Assembly (NCBI RefSeq): GCF_900155935.1
Contig: NZ_FTLW01000002.1
Span: forward strand, 186,001 to 250,000
DNA length: 64,000 bases
Origin: Solilutibacter tolerans
GTDB lineage: Bacteria > Pseudomonadota > Gammaproteobacteria > Xanthomonadales > Xanthomonadaceae
Direction: 5' to 3'
Shown here: positions 37,885-47,223 of the stretch, in pieces
Layout of the letters: each line of letters begins with the position of its first letter
How positions within the stretch are numbered: position 1 is the first letter of the stretch
Made by a program: the position numbers and the translations under genes
Notes under the pieces: generated by a model
What the model saw: the letters and a program-made list of their open reading frames with translations, nothing else
The model's database searches: none
Told to the model about the DNA's origin: nothing

Positions 37885-40800
37885 GCGGATTCTCCGTGGC
37901 CGGCAGGTCCAGCGCGGCCGCTTCCTTGTTGCGGTCGCGGCGGCTGAACAGCCGCGTCACCACCATGTAGAACAGGGGGATGAAGAAGATGCCCAGCGAA
38001 GTACCGACGATCATGCCGCCCAGCACACCGGTACCGATCGCGATCTGCGCGCCGGAGCCGGCCCCACTGGCGATGGCCATCGGCAGCACGCCGAAGCCGA
38101 ATGCCAGCGAGGTCATGATGATCGGGCGCAGTCGGTCGCGCACCGCGTGCATGATCGCCTCGACCAGATTGGTGCCGGCCTCGTAATACTGCTTGGCGAA
38201 CTCGATGATCAGCACCGCGTTCTTGCTGGTCAGGCCGACCGTGGTGAGCATCGCCACCTGGAAATACACATCGCGCTCCAGCCCGCGCAGCAGGGTGAAC
38301 AGCACCGCGCCCAGGATGCCCAGCGGCACCACCAGCAACACGGCGGTCGGCACGCTCCAGCTTTCGTACAGCGCGGCCAGCGCCAGGAACACCACCAGCA
38401 GCGACAGCGCGTAGAGGATCGCGGTCTGGTTGCCGGCGGCGCGTTCCTGCAGGGACTGGCCGGTCCATTCGATGCCGACGCCGTCGGGCAACTCGCCCAC
38501 GATGCGTTCGACTTCGGCCATCGCGTCGCCCGAGCTCACGCCGGGCGCGGCCTGGCCCTGGATCTCCAGCGAGCCGACGCTGTTGTAGCGCTCAAGACGC
38601 GGCGAACCGTATTCCCACTTCGAGGTACCGAAGGCGGAGAACGGCACCATCTGCCCGGCCTTGTTGCGCACCGACCAGCGGTCGAAGTCGCCCGGCAACA
38701 TGCGATACGGCGCATCGGCCTGCACGTAGACGCGCTTGACCCGGCCACGGTCGATGAAGTCGTCGACGTAGCGACCGCCCCACGCGGTGGCCAACGTATT
38801 GTTGACCTCCGCGATGGACAACCCCAGCGATTGCGCCTTGGTCTGGTCGATCTCCAAGCGCAGCTGCGGCTCGTCTTCCTGTCCGTTCGGGCGCACGCCG
38901 GTGATCAGCTTGCTCTGCGACGCCAGCCCCATGAACTGGTTGCGCGCGTCCATCATCGCGGCGTGGCCGAGGCCGCCGTTGTCCATCAAATTGAACGAGA
39001 AGCCCGAGGACGTGCCCAGGCCCTGGATGGCCGGCGGCGACATCGCGAACGCCATCGCATCCTTGATCTGCATGAGCCCGCCCATCGCGCTGCCGGCGAT
39101 CGCCTGCGCGCTCTGCTCCTTGCCCGGGCGCTCGCTCCAGTCCTTGAGCTTGACGAAGCCCATGCCGGTGTTCTGCCCGCTGCCGCCGAAGCTGAAACCC
39201 TGCACGGTGAAGATGGACTCCATGTCGTCCTTCGCGGTATCCCGGAACACCTGCTCGACCTGCTTCACCGATTCCAGCGTGCGCTCCTGGGTGGCGCCGA
39301 CCGGCGCCTGGATGATGGTCATCAGCACGCCCTGGTCTTCTTCCGGCAGGAAGCCGCTCGGCGTGCGCAGGAACAACAAGGCCGCCGCGATGCCCAGCAC
39401 CAGGTAGATCAGCATGAAGCGCGCGGGACGCCCGAGGATGCCGCGCACGCCGCGCTGGTAGCGCCTGCTGCCGGCATTGAACTTGTCGTTGAACCAGTCC
39501 AGGAAGCGACCGATGAGACCGCTGCCGTGCTCCATGTGGCCGCCCTTCTCGATCGGCTTCAGCATGGTGGCGCACAGCGCCGGGGTCAGCACGATGGCGA
39601 CCAGCACCGAGAACCCCATCGCCGTGACGATCGTCGCGGTGAACTGGCGATAGATGACGCCGGTGGAACCGCCCATGAAGCCCATCGGCACGAACACCGC
39701 CGCCAGCACCACGCCGATGCCGATCAACGCGCCGGTGATCTGGTCCATCGATTTCTTCGCCGCTTCCTTCGGCGACAGGCCTTCTTCGCTCATCAGGCGT
39801 TCGACGTTTTCCACCACCACGATGGCGTCATCCACCAGCAAGCCAATGGCCAGCACCATCGCGAACATCGTCAGCATGTTGATGGAGAAGCCCAGCACGC
39901 CCAACACCGCGAAGGTGCCCAGCAACACCACCGGCACCGCGATGGTCGGGATCAACGTCGCGCGGAAGTTGCCCATGAACAGGTACATCACCAAAAACAC
40001 CAGCACCACCGCTTCGATCAGCGTGCTGATGACGCCCTTGATCGACACTTCCACGAACGGCGTGGTGTCGAACGGGATGACCGCCTCCAGGCCGGCCGGG
40101 AAGTAGGGCTTGATCTCTTCCAGCTCCGCGCGCACGGCGGCGGCGGTGTCCAGCGCGTTGGCGCCGGTGGCCAGCATCACCGCCATGCCGCTGGCGGGCT
40201 GGCCGTTATAGCGGCTGGTGAAACCGTAGCTTTCCGCGCCCAGCTCGACACGCGCGACATCGCCCAGGCGCAGCATGGCGCCATCGCCACCGCCGCGCAC
40301 CACGATGTTGCGGAACTGTTCCGGCGTCTGCAGGCGATCCTGCGCGGTGATGGTCGCGTTGAGCTGCTGGCCCTCGACCGCCGGCGCGCCGCCCAGCTGG
40401 CCGACCGCGACCTGCGCGTTCTGCGCCTGCAGCGCGGCGGTGACGTCGGCCACGCTCAGGTCGTAGGTATCCAGCTTGTTCGGGTCCAGCCAGATGCGCA
40501 TGGCGTACTTGGTGCCGAACGCCTGCGTGCCGCCGACGCCGGGCACGCGCGCGATGCGTTCCACCACCGAGCTGGCGACGTAATCGCCGATGTCCTGCCC
40601 GCTCATGCTGCCGTCGGTGGACACGAAGCCCAGCACCATCAGGAAGCCGCTGGCCGCCTTGTTCACGGTCACGCCCTGTCGCTGCACTTCCTGCGGCAGC
40701 AGCGGCATCACCGACTGCAGCTTGTTCTGCACCTGCACCTGCGCGGTGTCCGGGTTGGTGCCGCTCACGAAGCTGAGCGTGATGCTGGCCATGCCGTTGG

Positions 40801-41050
40801 ACTGGCTGTTGGACGACATGTACATCATCCCGTCCAGCCCTTGCAGGCTTTGTTCGATCACCTGCGTGACCGAATCTTCCACCACCTTGGCGGAAGCGCC
40901 CGGGTACATGGCGTTGATGCTGACCTGCGGCGGGGCGATGTCGGGGTACTGCTCGACCGGCAGGCCGCGCAGCGTGAGGATGCCCGCCAGCATCAGGATG
41001 ATGGCGATCACCCAGGCAAAGATCGGGCGATCGATGAAGAAACGTGCCAT
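37877..41050 (-). CDS. RND-type multidrug efflux pump, HAE1 family
   Basis: Inner-membrane proton-driven pump of 1057 residues, the usual length of AcrB/MexB/SmeE proteins. The N-terminus [18 protein letters not shown], the [23 protein letters not shown] porter segment, the proton-relay pair in [18 protein letters not shown] and 12 predicted spans are present. It exports drugs and amphiphiles from the periplasm through the co-encoded fusion protein and outer-membrane factor. It is most similar by eye to the SmeE/MexB-type pumps; substrates cannot be read from sequence. Confidence 0.95.
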   Translation of the reverse strand: MARFFIDRPIFAWVIAIILMLAGILTLRGLPVEQYPDIAPPQVSINAMYPGASAKVVEDSVTQVIEQSLQGLDGMMYMSSNSQSNGMASITLSFVSGTNPDTAQVQVQNKLQSVMPLLPQEVQRQGVTVNKAASGFLMVLGFVSTDGSMSGQDIGDYVASSVVERIARVPGVGGTQAFGTKYAMRIWLDPNKLDTYDLSVADVTAALQAQNAQVAVGQLGGAPAVEGQQLNATITAQDRLQTPEQFRNIVVRGGGDGAMLRLGDVARVELGAESYGFTSRYNGQPASGMAVMLATGANALDTAAAVRAELEEIKPYFPAGLEAVIPFDTTPFVEVSIKGVISTLIEAVVLVFLVMYLFMGNFRATLIPTIAVPVVLLGTFAVLGVLGFSINMLTMFAMVLAIGLLVDDAIVVVENVERLMSEEGLSPKEAAKKSMDQITGALIGIGVVLAAVFVPMGFMGGSTGVIYRQFTATIVTAMGFSVLVAIVLTPALCATMLKPIEKGGHMEHGSGLIGRFLDWFNDKFNAGSRRYQRGVRGILGRPARFMLIYLVLGIAAALLFLRTPSGFLPEEDQGVLMTIIQAPVGATQERTLESVKQVEQVFRDTAKDDMESIFTVQGFSFGGSGQNTGMGFVKLKDWSERPGKEQSAQAIAGSAMGGLMQIKDAMAFAMSPPAIQGLGTSSGFSFNLMDNGGLGHAAMMDARNQFMGLASQSKLITGVRPNGQEDEPQLRLEIDQTKAQSLGLSIAEVNNTLATAWGGRYVDDFIDRGRVKRVYVQADAPYRMLPGDFDRWSVRNKAGQMVPFSAFGTSKWEYGSPRLERYNSVGSLEIQGQAAPGVSSGDAMAEVERIVGELPDGVGIEWTGQSLQERAAGNQTAILYALSLLVVFLALAALYESWSVPTAVLLVVPLGILGAVLFTLLRGLERDVYFQVAMLTTVGLTSKNAVLIIEFAKQYYEAGTNLVEAIMHAVRDRLRPIIMTSLAFGFGVLPMAIASGAGSGAQIAIGTGVLGGMIVGTSLGIFFIPLFYMVVTRLFSRRDRNKEAAALDLPATENPHE

Positions 41051-41065
41051 GGGGGAAGCTCCTGC

Positions 41066-42256
41066 TTACTTGGCGGCGGGCGCGGCGGCAGCCGGCTTGG
41101 CGGCGGCGGGCGGCGCAATGCCCTGCTCGGTGGCCTGCACCGGCGCACCCGGCCTGATCTTCTGCAGGCCTTCGACGATCAGCTTGTCGCCGGCGGCCAG
41201 GCCCGATTCCACCAGCCATTTGTCGCCGATGGCGCGACTGACCTTCACCTCGCGCGCGGCGACCTTGCCATCGGCATTCACCACCATCGCAGTGGCCTGG
41301 CCACGCGGATCGCGGCTGACGCCTTGCTGCGGGGCGAGAATCGCGTTGCGGCGTTCACCATTGGCGACTTTGGCGCGCACGAACATGCCGGGCAGCAGCA
41401 GCTGCTCCGGATTCGGCACGATCACGCGCAACGCAACAGCACCGGTAGTCGGGTCGACCATCGTCTCGGCAAAGCTGAGGCGACCTTGGTGGGTATAAGC
41501 ACTGCCGTCTTCCAGGGTGATATCCACCGGGACCGAATCGGTGGGTTGCAGGGTGCCGGCGTCGATCTCGCGACGCAGTTGCAACAACTCCGTGCTGGAT
41601 TGGCTGATCTCGACGTAGATCGGATCCATGCTCTGGATCACCGCCAGCGGCGTGGGCTGGCCGGCGGTCACCAAGGCACCGCGGGTCACGTTGGAGCGAC
41701 CGATGCGGCCGCTGATCGGTGCGGTCACGCGCGCGAAACCCAGCGGCACGTTGGCGCCTTGTAGCGCTGCCTGTGCCGAGCGCAGATCCGCTTCGGCCTG
41801 ACGCAAGGCCGCCTGCGCATTGTCGTTGTCCTGGCGGCTGACCGCATCGATCTTGACCAACTCACCCGAGCGCTTGGCGGTCAGGCGGGCGGAAGTCAGC
41901 GCAGCCTGTGCACGTGCGACGGAGGCCTGCGCACTGTTGGCGTCGGCGCGGAAAGCGGTTTGATCCAGCTGATACAACGCCTGGCCGGCGCGCACGCTGC
42001 CGCCCTCGGTGAACAAGAGGCGCTCGACGATGCCGCCTACTTGCGGGCGCACTTCCGCTTCCTGGGAAGCCTCCGCGCGACCACTCAGCTCACGCGTCAA
42101 CACAACAGTCTGCGGCTTCAAAGTGACCACCGTGACTTCAGCCGGCGGCGGTGCGCCCCCCGCTTGTTCGTCGCCCTTGCCACACGCGGCAAGCATCAGG
42201 CTGGTGGCAATCAAGGCGGCAAGGGCCGCCTGCTTGGGAAGTGCGGTTCTGGACAT
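41066..42256 (-). CDS. RND efflux membrane fusion protein (AcrA/SmeD-like)
   Basis: A periplasmic adaptor lipoprotein of 396 residues (lipobox LMLAAC), first gene of the efflux operon. The order is biotinyl-lipoyl half, coiled-coil hairpin (about residues 95-170, ASVARAQAALTSARL), second lipoyl half (GANVPLGFARVTAPISGRIGRS) and membrane-proximal domain ending in Ala/Pro-rich sequence. The start at 42256 fits the signal peptide; a longer reading would extend through the promoter region. It lies 15 bp before the pump gene. Confidence 0.93.
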   Translation of the reverse strand: MSRTALPKQAALAALIATSLMLAACGKGDEQAGGAPPPAEVTVVTLKPQTVVLTRELSGRAEASQEAEVRPQVGGIVERLLFTEGGSVRAGQALYQLDQTAFRADANSAQASVARAQAALTSARLTAKRSGELVKIDAVSRQDNDNAQAALRQAEADLRSAQAALQGANVPLGFARVTAPISGRIGRSNVTRGALVTAGQPTPLAVIQSMDPIYVEISQSSTELLQLRREIDAGTLQPTDSVPVDITLEDGSAYTHQGRLSFAETMVDPTTGAVALRVIVPNPEQLLLPGMFVRAKVANGERRNAILAPQQGVSRDPRGQATAMVVNADGKVAAREVKVSRAIGDKWLVESGLAAGDKLIVEGLQKIRPGAPVQATEQGIAPPAAAKPAAAAPAAK

Positions 42257-42325
42257 AGGAAAGGACTCGATAGGAGTAAGCCAGCGCAGCACTTGCCACG
42301 GCCTACGGGGGATATAAGGCGCGAA

Positions 42326-42343
42326 AGAATGAACGATCATTCT
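42326..42343. promoter_or_regulatory. TetR-like operator of the efflux operon
   Basis: AGAATGA-ACGA-TCATTCT is a perfect 7-bp inverted repeat with a 4-nt spacer, a layout typical of AcrR/TetR-family operators. It lies 70 bp upstream of the membrane-fusion gene. The TetR encoded at the distal end of the operon is the obvious candidate to bind it. Confidence 0.65.
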
Positions 42344-42473
42344 CTTCTCGTCAATAATTAAATGCAGCACGGCACTTCGGCTGTTCTCCCCAGATGCCGT
42401 TGGTTCAACGTAAACCGATTCCCTGTTAGGAACAAGTAGAAAGCCAGGAAGATGCCTTCCTGAATGGCACAAA

Positions 42474-42502
42474 AATATTAGTGTACCCAATAGTACAATA
42501 TT
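42474..42502. promoter_or_regulatory. AT-rich dyad upstream of the Ax21-like gene
   Basis: AATATT-AGT-GTAC-N6-GTAC-AATATT is an inverted repeat whose left arm contains a 3-nt insertion. It lies about 97 bp upstream of the Ax21-like start and may be a regulator site or part of its promoter region. No family match was recognised. Confidence 0.35.
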
Positions 42503-42598
42503 AAGGGGGCGTTTAGCGGCAGTGTCGATACTTGTGCCCAACGTCCGAGTCAGCCCGCTGATCCGGACGTTCACACAACAACGATAACGAGGTGCCCC

Positions 42599-43204
42599 AT
42601 GAAGAAGTCTTTGCTCGCTCTGACCCTGATCGCCGCCCTGCCGTTTGCTGCTGCCAACGCCCAGGACCGTCCCAACTACAACTATGCCCAAGGCGGCTAC
42701 ACCAGCCTCGATGGCGATGACGATGTCGATGCCGACGGCTACAACCTGGAAGGCTCGGTCGCGGTTGCGCCGAACTGGCACATCTTTGCCGGCACCCAGC
42801 AGCTGAAGGACAAGGATTACGACATCGGCGTCGATGAGTGGAAGATCGGCGTTGGCTTCAACCACGCCATCTCCGCCAACACTGATTTCGTGGCGCGCGG
42901 CGCCTACCAGAAGCTGAAGACCGACGACATCTATGCCGGCGGCCTGAAACTGGCGAATGGCGCTGATCTGGATGGTTACAGCGTCGAAGCCGGTGTGCGC
43001 AGCAACCTGGCCCCGAACTTCGAAGGCTACGCCATGGCCGGCTACGAGAAGTACGGCGACAACGATGGCTACGAAGGCCCGAAGGGTGCTTACGGCCGGC
43101 TGGGTGGACAGGTCAAGTTCAACCCGAACTGGGGCGTCTTTGGTGACGTCAAGTTCGGCGACGGCGACGCCGTGTGGAGCGTTGGCCCGCGCATCAGCTG
43201 GTAA
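42599..43204 (+). CDS. Ax21-like outer-membrane beta-barrel protein
   Basis: A 201-residue outer-membrane protein. The signal peptide MKKSLLALTLIAALPFAAANAQ is followed by repeated amphipathic strands such as NWHIFAGTQQLKDKDYDIG, VGFNHAISANTDFVARGAYQKLK and GPRISW. The C-terminal aromatic residue (W) fits BAM-dependent insertion. The start, length and YNYAQGGYTSLDGDDDVDADGYNLEG region resemble Ax21 of Xanthomonas and Stenotrophomonas. It has its own strong terminator and is divergent from the efflux operon. Ax21 was once claimed to be a quorum signal, a claim later withdrawn, so only an envelope role is assigned. Confidence 0.78.
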   Translation: MKKSLLALTLIAALPFAAANAQDRPNYNYAQGGYTSLDGDDDVDADGYNLEGSVAVAPNWHIFAGTQQLKDKDYDIGVDEWKIGVGFNHAISANTDFVARGAYQKLKTDDIYAGGLKLANGADLDGYSVEAGVRSNLAPNFEGYAMAGYEKYGDNDGYEGPKGAYGRLGGQVKFNPNWGVFGDVKFGDGDAVWSVGPRISW

Positions 43205-43240
43205 CCAAGCAACATCGCTCCTCTCCAGAGCGTGCTAGTG

Positions 43241-43273
43241 GAAGGCCCGACAGCGATGTCGGGCCTTCTTTTT
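43241..43273 (+). terminator. Rho-independent terminator of the Ax21-like gene
   Basis: A perfect 12-bp stem, GAAGGCCCGACA / TGTCGGGCCTTC, with a GCGA tetraloop and a T5 tail, 36 bp past the stop. It is among the strongest terminators in the window. Confidence 0.93.
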
Positions 43274-43339
43274 ATTCCGCATCGGTGATGACGGTGGGCG
43301 ATGTGTGTCGCTCACGCGACATCGACCATCAAATCGAAT

Positions 43340-44365
43340 TCAAGAGAACAGGGTCGTCGGGTATTCCGCTTTCTGCTCGCGGGCCAACAGATGATGCAGG
43401 CCTTCGACTGGCGTCATCTCGCCATGCAGAACTTGTTGCACGGCGCTGGAAATCGGCAGCTCAACGCCATGGCGTTCGGCCTGGCGCATCACTTCATCGG
43501 CGGTCTGGATCGATTCGACGACCTGACCGATCTCGCGCACAGCGTCATCGATTGACTGACCGCGTCCCAAGGCGAGGCCCAGGCGACGATTACGCGACAA
43601 GTCGCCGGTTGTCGTCAGCACAAGATCGCCCAAGCCGGCCAGCCCCATCAAGGTTTCGGGCTTGGCGCCGATCGCCGCGGCCAGGCGCAGCATCTCGTTG
43701 AGACCACGGGTAATCAGGCCCGCGCGCGCATTGAGGCCGAGCTGCATGCCATCGGCCACGCCCGTGGCGACGGCCAGGACATTCTTCATCGCACCGCCGA
43801 GCTCCGCACCGACCATGTCATCGCCTGTGTAGGCGCGGAACATCGGTCCGTGCATGGCCTCGGCCACGCGCTGGGCGAAAGCTTGATCATCCGCGTGCAC
43901 GGTCAATGCCGTGGGCAGGCCGAGCGCGACTTCCTTGGCGAAGGACGGGCCGGTGACAACCGCCAATGGCACGTCATCGCCCAATATTTCGGCCGCGACT
44001 TCATGGAGGAATCGGCCGGAGCCGGGCTCGAACCCCTTGGTCGCCCATGCCACGCCCGCACCCGCGGGACGCAAGGGGGCCAACGAGTGCAAGGTTTCGG
44101 CAAAAGCATGCGAGGGCACTACCACCAAAACCCAGGCGGCACCTTCCAGCGCAGCAGCCAAGTCGGTGGTGGCGCGCAGGGTTTCCGGCAGCGGTATGTC
44201 CGGGAGATAGCGCGGGTTTTCATGCCGCGCATCGATGGCGGCGATGGTCTTCGCATCGCGCCCCCACAAGGTGACTGCGTGACCCTTGCGGGCCAGCAAG
44301 GCAGCCAGTGCGGTTCCCCACGAACCCGCGCCGAGGACGGCGACGGGCTCCATGACGGCGTTCAT
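43340..44365 (-). CDS. gpsA: NAD(P)-dependent glycerol-3-phosphate dehydrogenase
   Basis: Makes sn-glycerol-3-phosphate from dihydroxyacetone phosphate for phospholipid synthesis. The 341-residue protein has the Rossmann motif [12 protein letters not shown] (about residues 9-20), [30 protein letters not shown] with the catalytic Lys, and [21 protein letters not shown]. It is the last gene of a rhodanese-secB-gpsA run, the same order as yibN-(grxC)-secB-gpsA in E. coli. An alternative in-frame ATG four codons later cannot be excluded. Confidence 0.96.
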   Translation of the reverse strand: MNAVMEPVAVLGAGSWGTALAALLARKGHAVTLWGRDAKTIAAIDARHENPRYLPDIPLPETLRATTDLAAALEGAAWVLVVVPSHAFAETLHSLAPLRPAGAGVAWATKGFEPGSGRFLHEVAAEILGDDVPLAVVTGPSFAKEVALGLPTALTVHADDQAFAQRVAEAMHGPMFRAYTGDDMVGAELGGAMKNVLAVATGVADGMQLGLNARAGLITRGLNEMLRLAAAIGAKPETLMGLAGLGDLVLTTTGDLSRNRRLGLALGRGQSIDDAVREIGQVVESIQTADEVMRQAERHGVELPISSAVQQVLHGEMTPVEGLHHLLAREQKAEYPTTLFS

Positions 44366-44382
44366 AAGGCGAACGCGTTGGG

Positions 44383-44907
44383 TCAGGCGTTGCCGGCGGT
44401 TTCGCTGCCGGGCTGCAGCGCATCGGCCTGGCCCTGCTGCTCAGCGCGCTGACGCAGGCCTTCGGCGTAAAGAGCATCGAAATTGATCGGCTGCAACTGG
44501 AAGGGCGGGAAGCCGCCATTTGAGACCAGGTCGCTGATCGCCGAGCGAGCATACGGATACAGGATGGCCGGGCACTGGGCGCCGAGCATCGCGTCGAGAC
44601 CCGCCGGGTCAAAACCAGCCAGACCAAACACGCCCGCCTGCTGCACTTCGGCCAGGTAAGCGGTCTTGTCGCCCGCCTTGCAGGTCAGGGTCACGCCCAG
44701 GACCACCTCGAAAGCGGAGTCATTGAGCTGGGCGACGCGCTGGTTCAAATTCATCGAGAGCTCCGGCTGGACCTGCTCGTTGAACACGGCCGGTGCATTC
44801 GGCGATTCGAACGAGACATCGCGGGTATAGATCTTCTCGACCGAGAAGCTGGCGCCCTGCTGGGCTTCGGCGGGGGCGGCAGCGCCGTTGGCGATGTCTT
44901 CGGACAT
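44383..44907 (-). CDS. secB: Protein-export chaperone SecB
   Basis: A 174-residue chaperone that keeps preproteins unfolded for SecA. It has [67 protein letters not shown] and an Ala/Gln-rich C-terminal tail, all typical of SecB. The ATG at 44907 gives the usual short acidic N-terminus. It lies 17 bp upstream of gpsA and 83 bp downstream of the rhodanese gene. Confidence 0.97.
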   Translation of the reverse strand: MSEDIANGAAAPAEAQQGASFSVEKIYTRDVSFESPNAPAVFNEQVQPELSMNLNQRVAQLNDSAFEVVLGVTLTCKAGDKTAYLAEVQQAGVFGLAGFDPAGLDAMLGAQCPAILYPYARSAISDLVSNGGFPPFQLQPINFDALYAEGLRQRAEQQGQADALQPGSETAGNA

Positions 44908-44990
44908 GGATGACTCCGTGGAATTTATGGGTTGAACAGTCGAACTGGGGATTATCGCACGGCTGCGCAAGGGGCCTTAGTGGGATGGAC

Positions 44991-45425
44991 TCAACGGCCC
45001 TTGACCAAGGGCAGGCCGGCCGAGCGCCAGCCGTCGATGCCGCCATCGAGTACATAAACCTTCTCGAAACCGGCCTTGGCCAGACGCTTGGCGGCACCAC
45101 CCGCGGTCATGCCGGTCTTGCAGACCACCACCACCGGCAGCGATTTGGCCGGAGCCAGCTGCTTGTTCTCGGGGTCGAACTGGCTGGGCTGGACGTTTTT
45201 CGACCCGGAAATATGGCCTTGTTGGAAGTCGTTCTGGGCGCGGATATCGACCACGAGTGCATTTTCGCGATTCACCAAGGCAGTCAGCCCATCCGGCTTC
45301 AACACTTTATAGCCCTGCCAGAAGCGGCTGATTTCGGTGTAGAGAAGGGCGATGGTCAAACCGGCCAAGCCGAGCGAAAGCATCGGATGGCGGCCGAGAA
45401 AGGCGATGAGTTCCTGAAACGTCAC
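44991..45425 (-). CDS. Membrane-anchored rhodanese-like protein (YibN type)
   Basis: A 144-residue protein with one N-terminal membrane span (about residues 14-32, LSLGLAGLTIALLYTEI) and a rhodanese domain (about 45-140). The active-site loop is CKTGMTAG, so the catalytic Cys is present and sulfur-transfer activity is possible. It is the first gene of the secB-gpsA run, as yibN is in E. coli, which suggests a link to membrane-protein or lipid biogenesis. Confidence 0.9.
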   Translation of the reverse strand: MTFQELIAFLGRHPMLSLGLAGLTIALLYTEISRFWQGYKVLKPDGLTALVNRENALVVDIRAQNDFQQGHISGSKNVQPSQFDPENKQLAPAKSLPVVVVCKTGMTAGGAAKRLAKAGFEKVYVLDGGIDGWRSAGLPLVKGR

Positions 45426-45477
45426 GACAGATAACCGAAAGGCTGGGCCGGCGATTCTGACACAGGCCAGCCAGGGC

Positions 45478-45897
45478 TCAGCGTTCGGACCAGAAGTCGG
45501 GCAGGCCTGAAGTCACCACCCAGGCACCACTGGGGCCATCAAAACGCCAACGCTCTTGATAGCGCACGCTGCGCTCGGCCATGGTGTTGCGATTGACCAC
45601 GCCAATCTCCACCACCCGCAGCGCCATGCCTTCGCCCACCGGTTCGCTGGCCACGGGTTTGTAACTGGTGACTTGCACCTGCTTGTAGCGCGCACGTTCG
45701 ATGTCGGTGAGCGGATGCGCCGACTTCCACGTCGGATCGACCTGTGTCCACGCGCCCTCGATATCGCCCCAGCGAATCGCTGCGGAATACGCATACTGCG
45801 CCTGTTCGAGCGCACTCATCTGTTTGCCGCCAGCACTCGCACATGCCGACAGGCCCAGCATCAACATCGACAACAAGAGGATTCGCATCACGCGCAT
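45478..45897 (-). CDS. Small lipoprotein of unknown function
   Basis: A 139-residue lipoprotein (MRVMRILLLSMLMLGLSAC, Cys about residue 19) with a compact domain ending in YQERWRFDGPSGAWVVTSGLPDFW. The ribosome site AGGAG seven bases upstream selects the ATG at 45897 over an in-frame ATG upstream at 45918. The repeated aromatic and Arg pattern of the C-terminus (RWRFDG, WVVTSGLPDFW) looks like a small NTF2-like envelope domain, but no family was recognised. Confidence 0.75.
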   Translation of the reverse strand: MRVMRILLLSMLMLGLSACASAGGKQMSALEQAQYAYSAAIRWGDIEGAWTQVDPTWKSAHPLTDIERARYKQVQVTSYKPVASEPVGEGMALRVVEIGVVNRNTMAERSVRYQERWRFDGPSGAWVVTSGLPDFWSER

Positions 45898-45927
45898 GGG
45901 CAGGCTCCTAGACGACATCGCCCCATC

Positions 45928-46383
45928 CTACCGCTTGGCGAATGCGGCGTAACGCGCACGCATCGAGGTCGCCACGCCGCCATCGGGCAGCGGCACACGC
46001 GCTTCGACCGTGATGCGTGCCTTGCCTTTCTGCGCGAAGGCAGCGACAAAATCCTCCAGGCTTTCGCCTTCCGCCGCGACCACTTCCGCAATCAGGTCAT
46101 CCCATAGCGGCGCCTTGTATTTCACTTCGCTATCGGCGACGAAGACCTCGGTCTCGGCAAAGCCGGCGTCGTGCAGGCGCGCCGTCACCAAAGCCCAGCC
46201 GGCCAAGGTCATCAGCGACACCAGCGAGCCACCGAACGCGCAGCCCTTGTCGTTGAGGTTGACCGACAATGGTGCCGTCAGTTGTAAGCGCGTGGGTTCG
46301 ATATCACCGATGGCGACTTGCATCGCCTTGACCATCGGAATGGTGTCGAGGTGGCTTTCCAGCATCGCGCGCGTGTCTTGCAT
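45928..46383 (-). CDS. Thioesterase, YiiD C-terminal (hotdog) type
   Basis: A 151-residue hotdog-fold protein. The region VNLNDKGCAFGGSLVSLMTLAGWALVTARL and VADSEVKYKAPLWDDLIAEV are typical of the YiiD_C thioesterase group, predicted to hydrolyse acyl-CoA or acyl-ACP. The upstream in-frame extension overlaps the divergent hemD and lacks family similarity, so ATG 46383 is used. Its 5' end is divergent from hemD with 70 bp between. Confidence 0.85.
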   Translation of the reverse strand: MQDTRAMLESHLDTIPMVKAMQVAIGDIEPTRLQLTAPLSVNLNDKGCAFGGSLVSLMTLAGWALVTARLHDAGFAETEVFVADSEVKYKAPLWDDLIAEVVAAEGESLEDFVAAFAQKGKARITVEARVPLPDGGVATSMRARYAAFAKR

Positions 46384-46452
46384 CGGGGGTTCCTGTTTCA
46401 GGGTGAGCGCGATGGTACGCGCGTTGTCCATACGGCAAGGCACAATGCTGAT

Positions 46453-47211
46453 ATGGACGATGTCGATTTCCACCTGATTTCATTGCGCCCGGTCGGCGGC
46501 CATGAGGGCCTGCGCCGTGCGGCAAGGCGTCGTGGTGGAAAGGTGATGGCAATGTCTCCCAGACGCATCGCACTGCCATCAAATGGCCAGACACGCAGGC
46601 AGCTGCTTGATGCGCTGACCTGTACCTGCGTAGTGTTCACCAGCCCGGATGCGGTGCGCGCGGCATCGAAGTTGCGTGCGCTCAAGGCCAAGCGCGGGCA
46701 GCAGTTTTTCGGCGTGGGTGAGGGCACGCGCCGTGCGTTGCAGCGGGTGGGCGTAGCGAGTGCGAAAGCGCCCGATCGTATGGATAGCGAAGGTTTGTTG
46801 GCGATGCCGGAGATGCTCGCACTCAAGCGTGGCGATGCATTGGGCCTGGTGACGGCGCCGGGCGGTCGCGGCGAGATCGCTCGGCAACTACAGATGCGTG
46901 GGGTTCGCATCGTGCGCGCGGATGTCTATGCGCGTGAGCCGGTGACGATCACGAATGCCACGTGGCAACGGTTGCGACAGGTATTGGACGATGCAACATC
47001 CCCTACTTTTCTTGCGCTCAGCAGTGGCGAGGCGTTTGATGCATTCATTGCGCAAACGCCGTCGGCATTGTCGAAGCGATTGCGCAACGTGACCCTGGTG
47101 GCGGCCAGCGACCGCCTGGCCGCGCTGGCTCGCACGCACGGGTTCCGAGACATACGGCGCGCAACCAGTGCGCGCCCACAGGATCTGCTCGCGGCGATCA
47201 ATATCGCCTGA
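46453..47211 (+). CDS. hemD: Uroporphyrinogen-III synthase
   Basis: Closes hydroxymethylbilane to uroporphyrinogen III, the branch point of haem, sirohaem and cobalamin synthesis. The 252-residue product shows the two-domain HemD pattern with VFTSPDAVRAA, GEGTRRALQRVGV, VTAPGGRGEIARQLQMRGVRIVRADVY and FLALSSGEAFDAFI. Conservation in this family is low, so assignment rests on the fold pattern. It is alone here; hemC is not in the window. It converges with the thiolase gene. Confidence 0.88.
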   Translation: MDDVDFHLISLRPVGGHEGLRRAARRRGGKVMAMSPRRIALPSNGQTRRQLLDALTCTCVVFTSPDAVRAASKLRALKAKRGQQFFGVGEGTRRALQRVGVASAKAPDRMDSEGLLAMPEMLALKRGDALGLVTAPGGRGEIARQLQMRGVRIVRADVYAREPVTITNATWQRLRQVLDDATSPTFLALSSGEAFDAFIAQTPSALSKRLRNVTLVAASDRLAALARTHGFRDIRRATSARPQDLLAAINIA

Positions 47212-47223
47212 GTCTTCGCGCGA

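Larger units (their letters stand above)
42257..42598. other. 342-bp regulatory region between efflux operon and Ax21-like gene
   Basis: This is the only long stretch without a gene in the window. It holds the divergent promoters of the efflux operon and the Ax21-like porin gene, the TetR-like palindrome, and an AT-rich dyad that are listed separately. No further coding frame with recognisable homology was found. The part between 42430 and 42460 is unremarkable. Confidence 0.6.

Noticed and set aside
37322-41764. A 1480-codon open frame opposite the efflux operon, His/Gln-rich
   Set aside because: It is the antisense shadow of three clear RND efflux genes. Its composition (long His, Gln and Arg runs) is typical of reverse frames in GC-rich DNA and it shows no domain.
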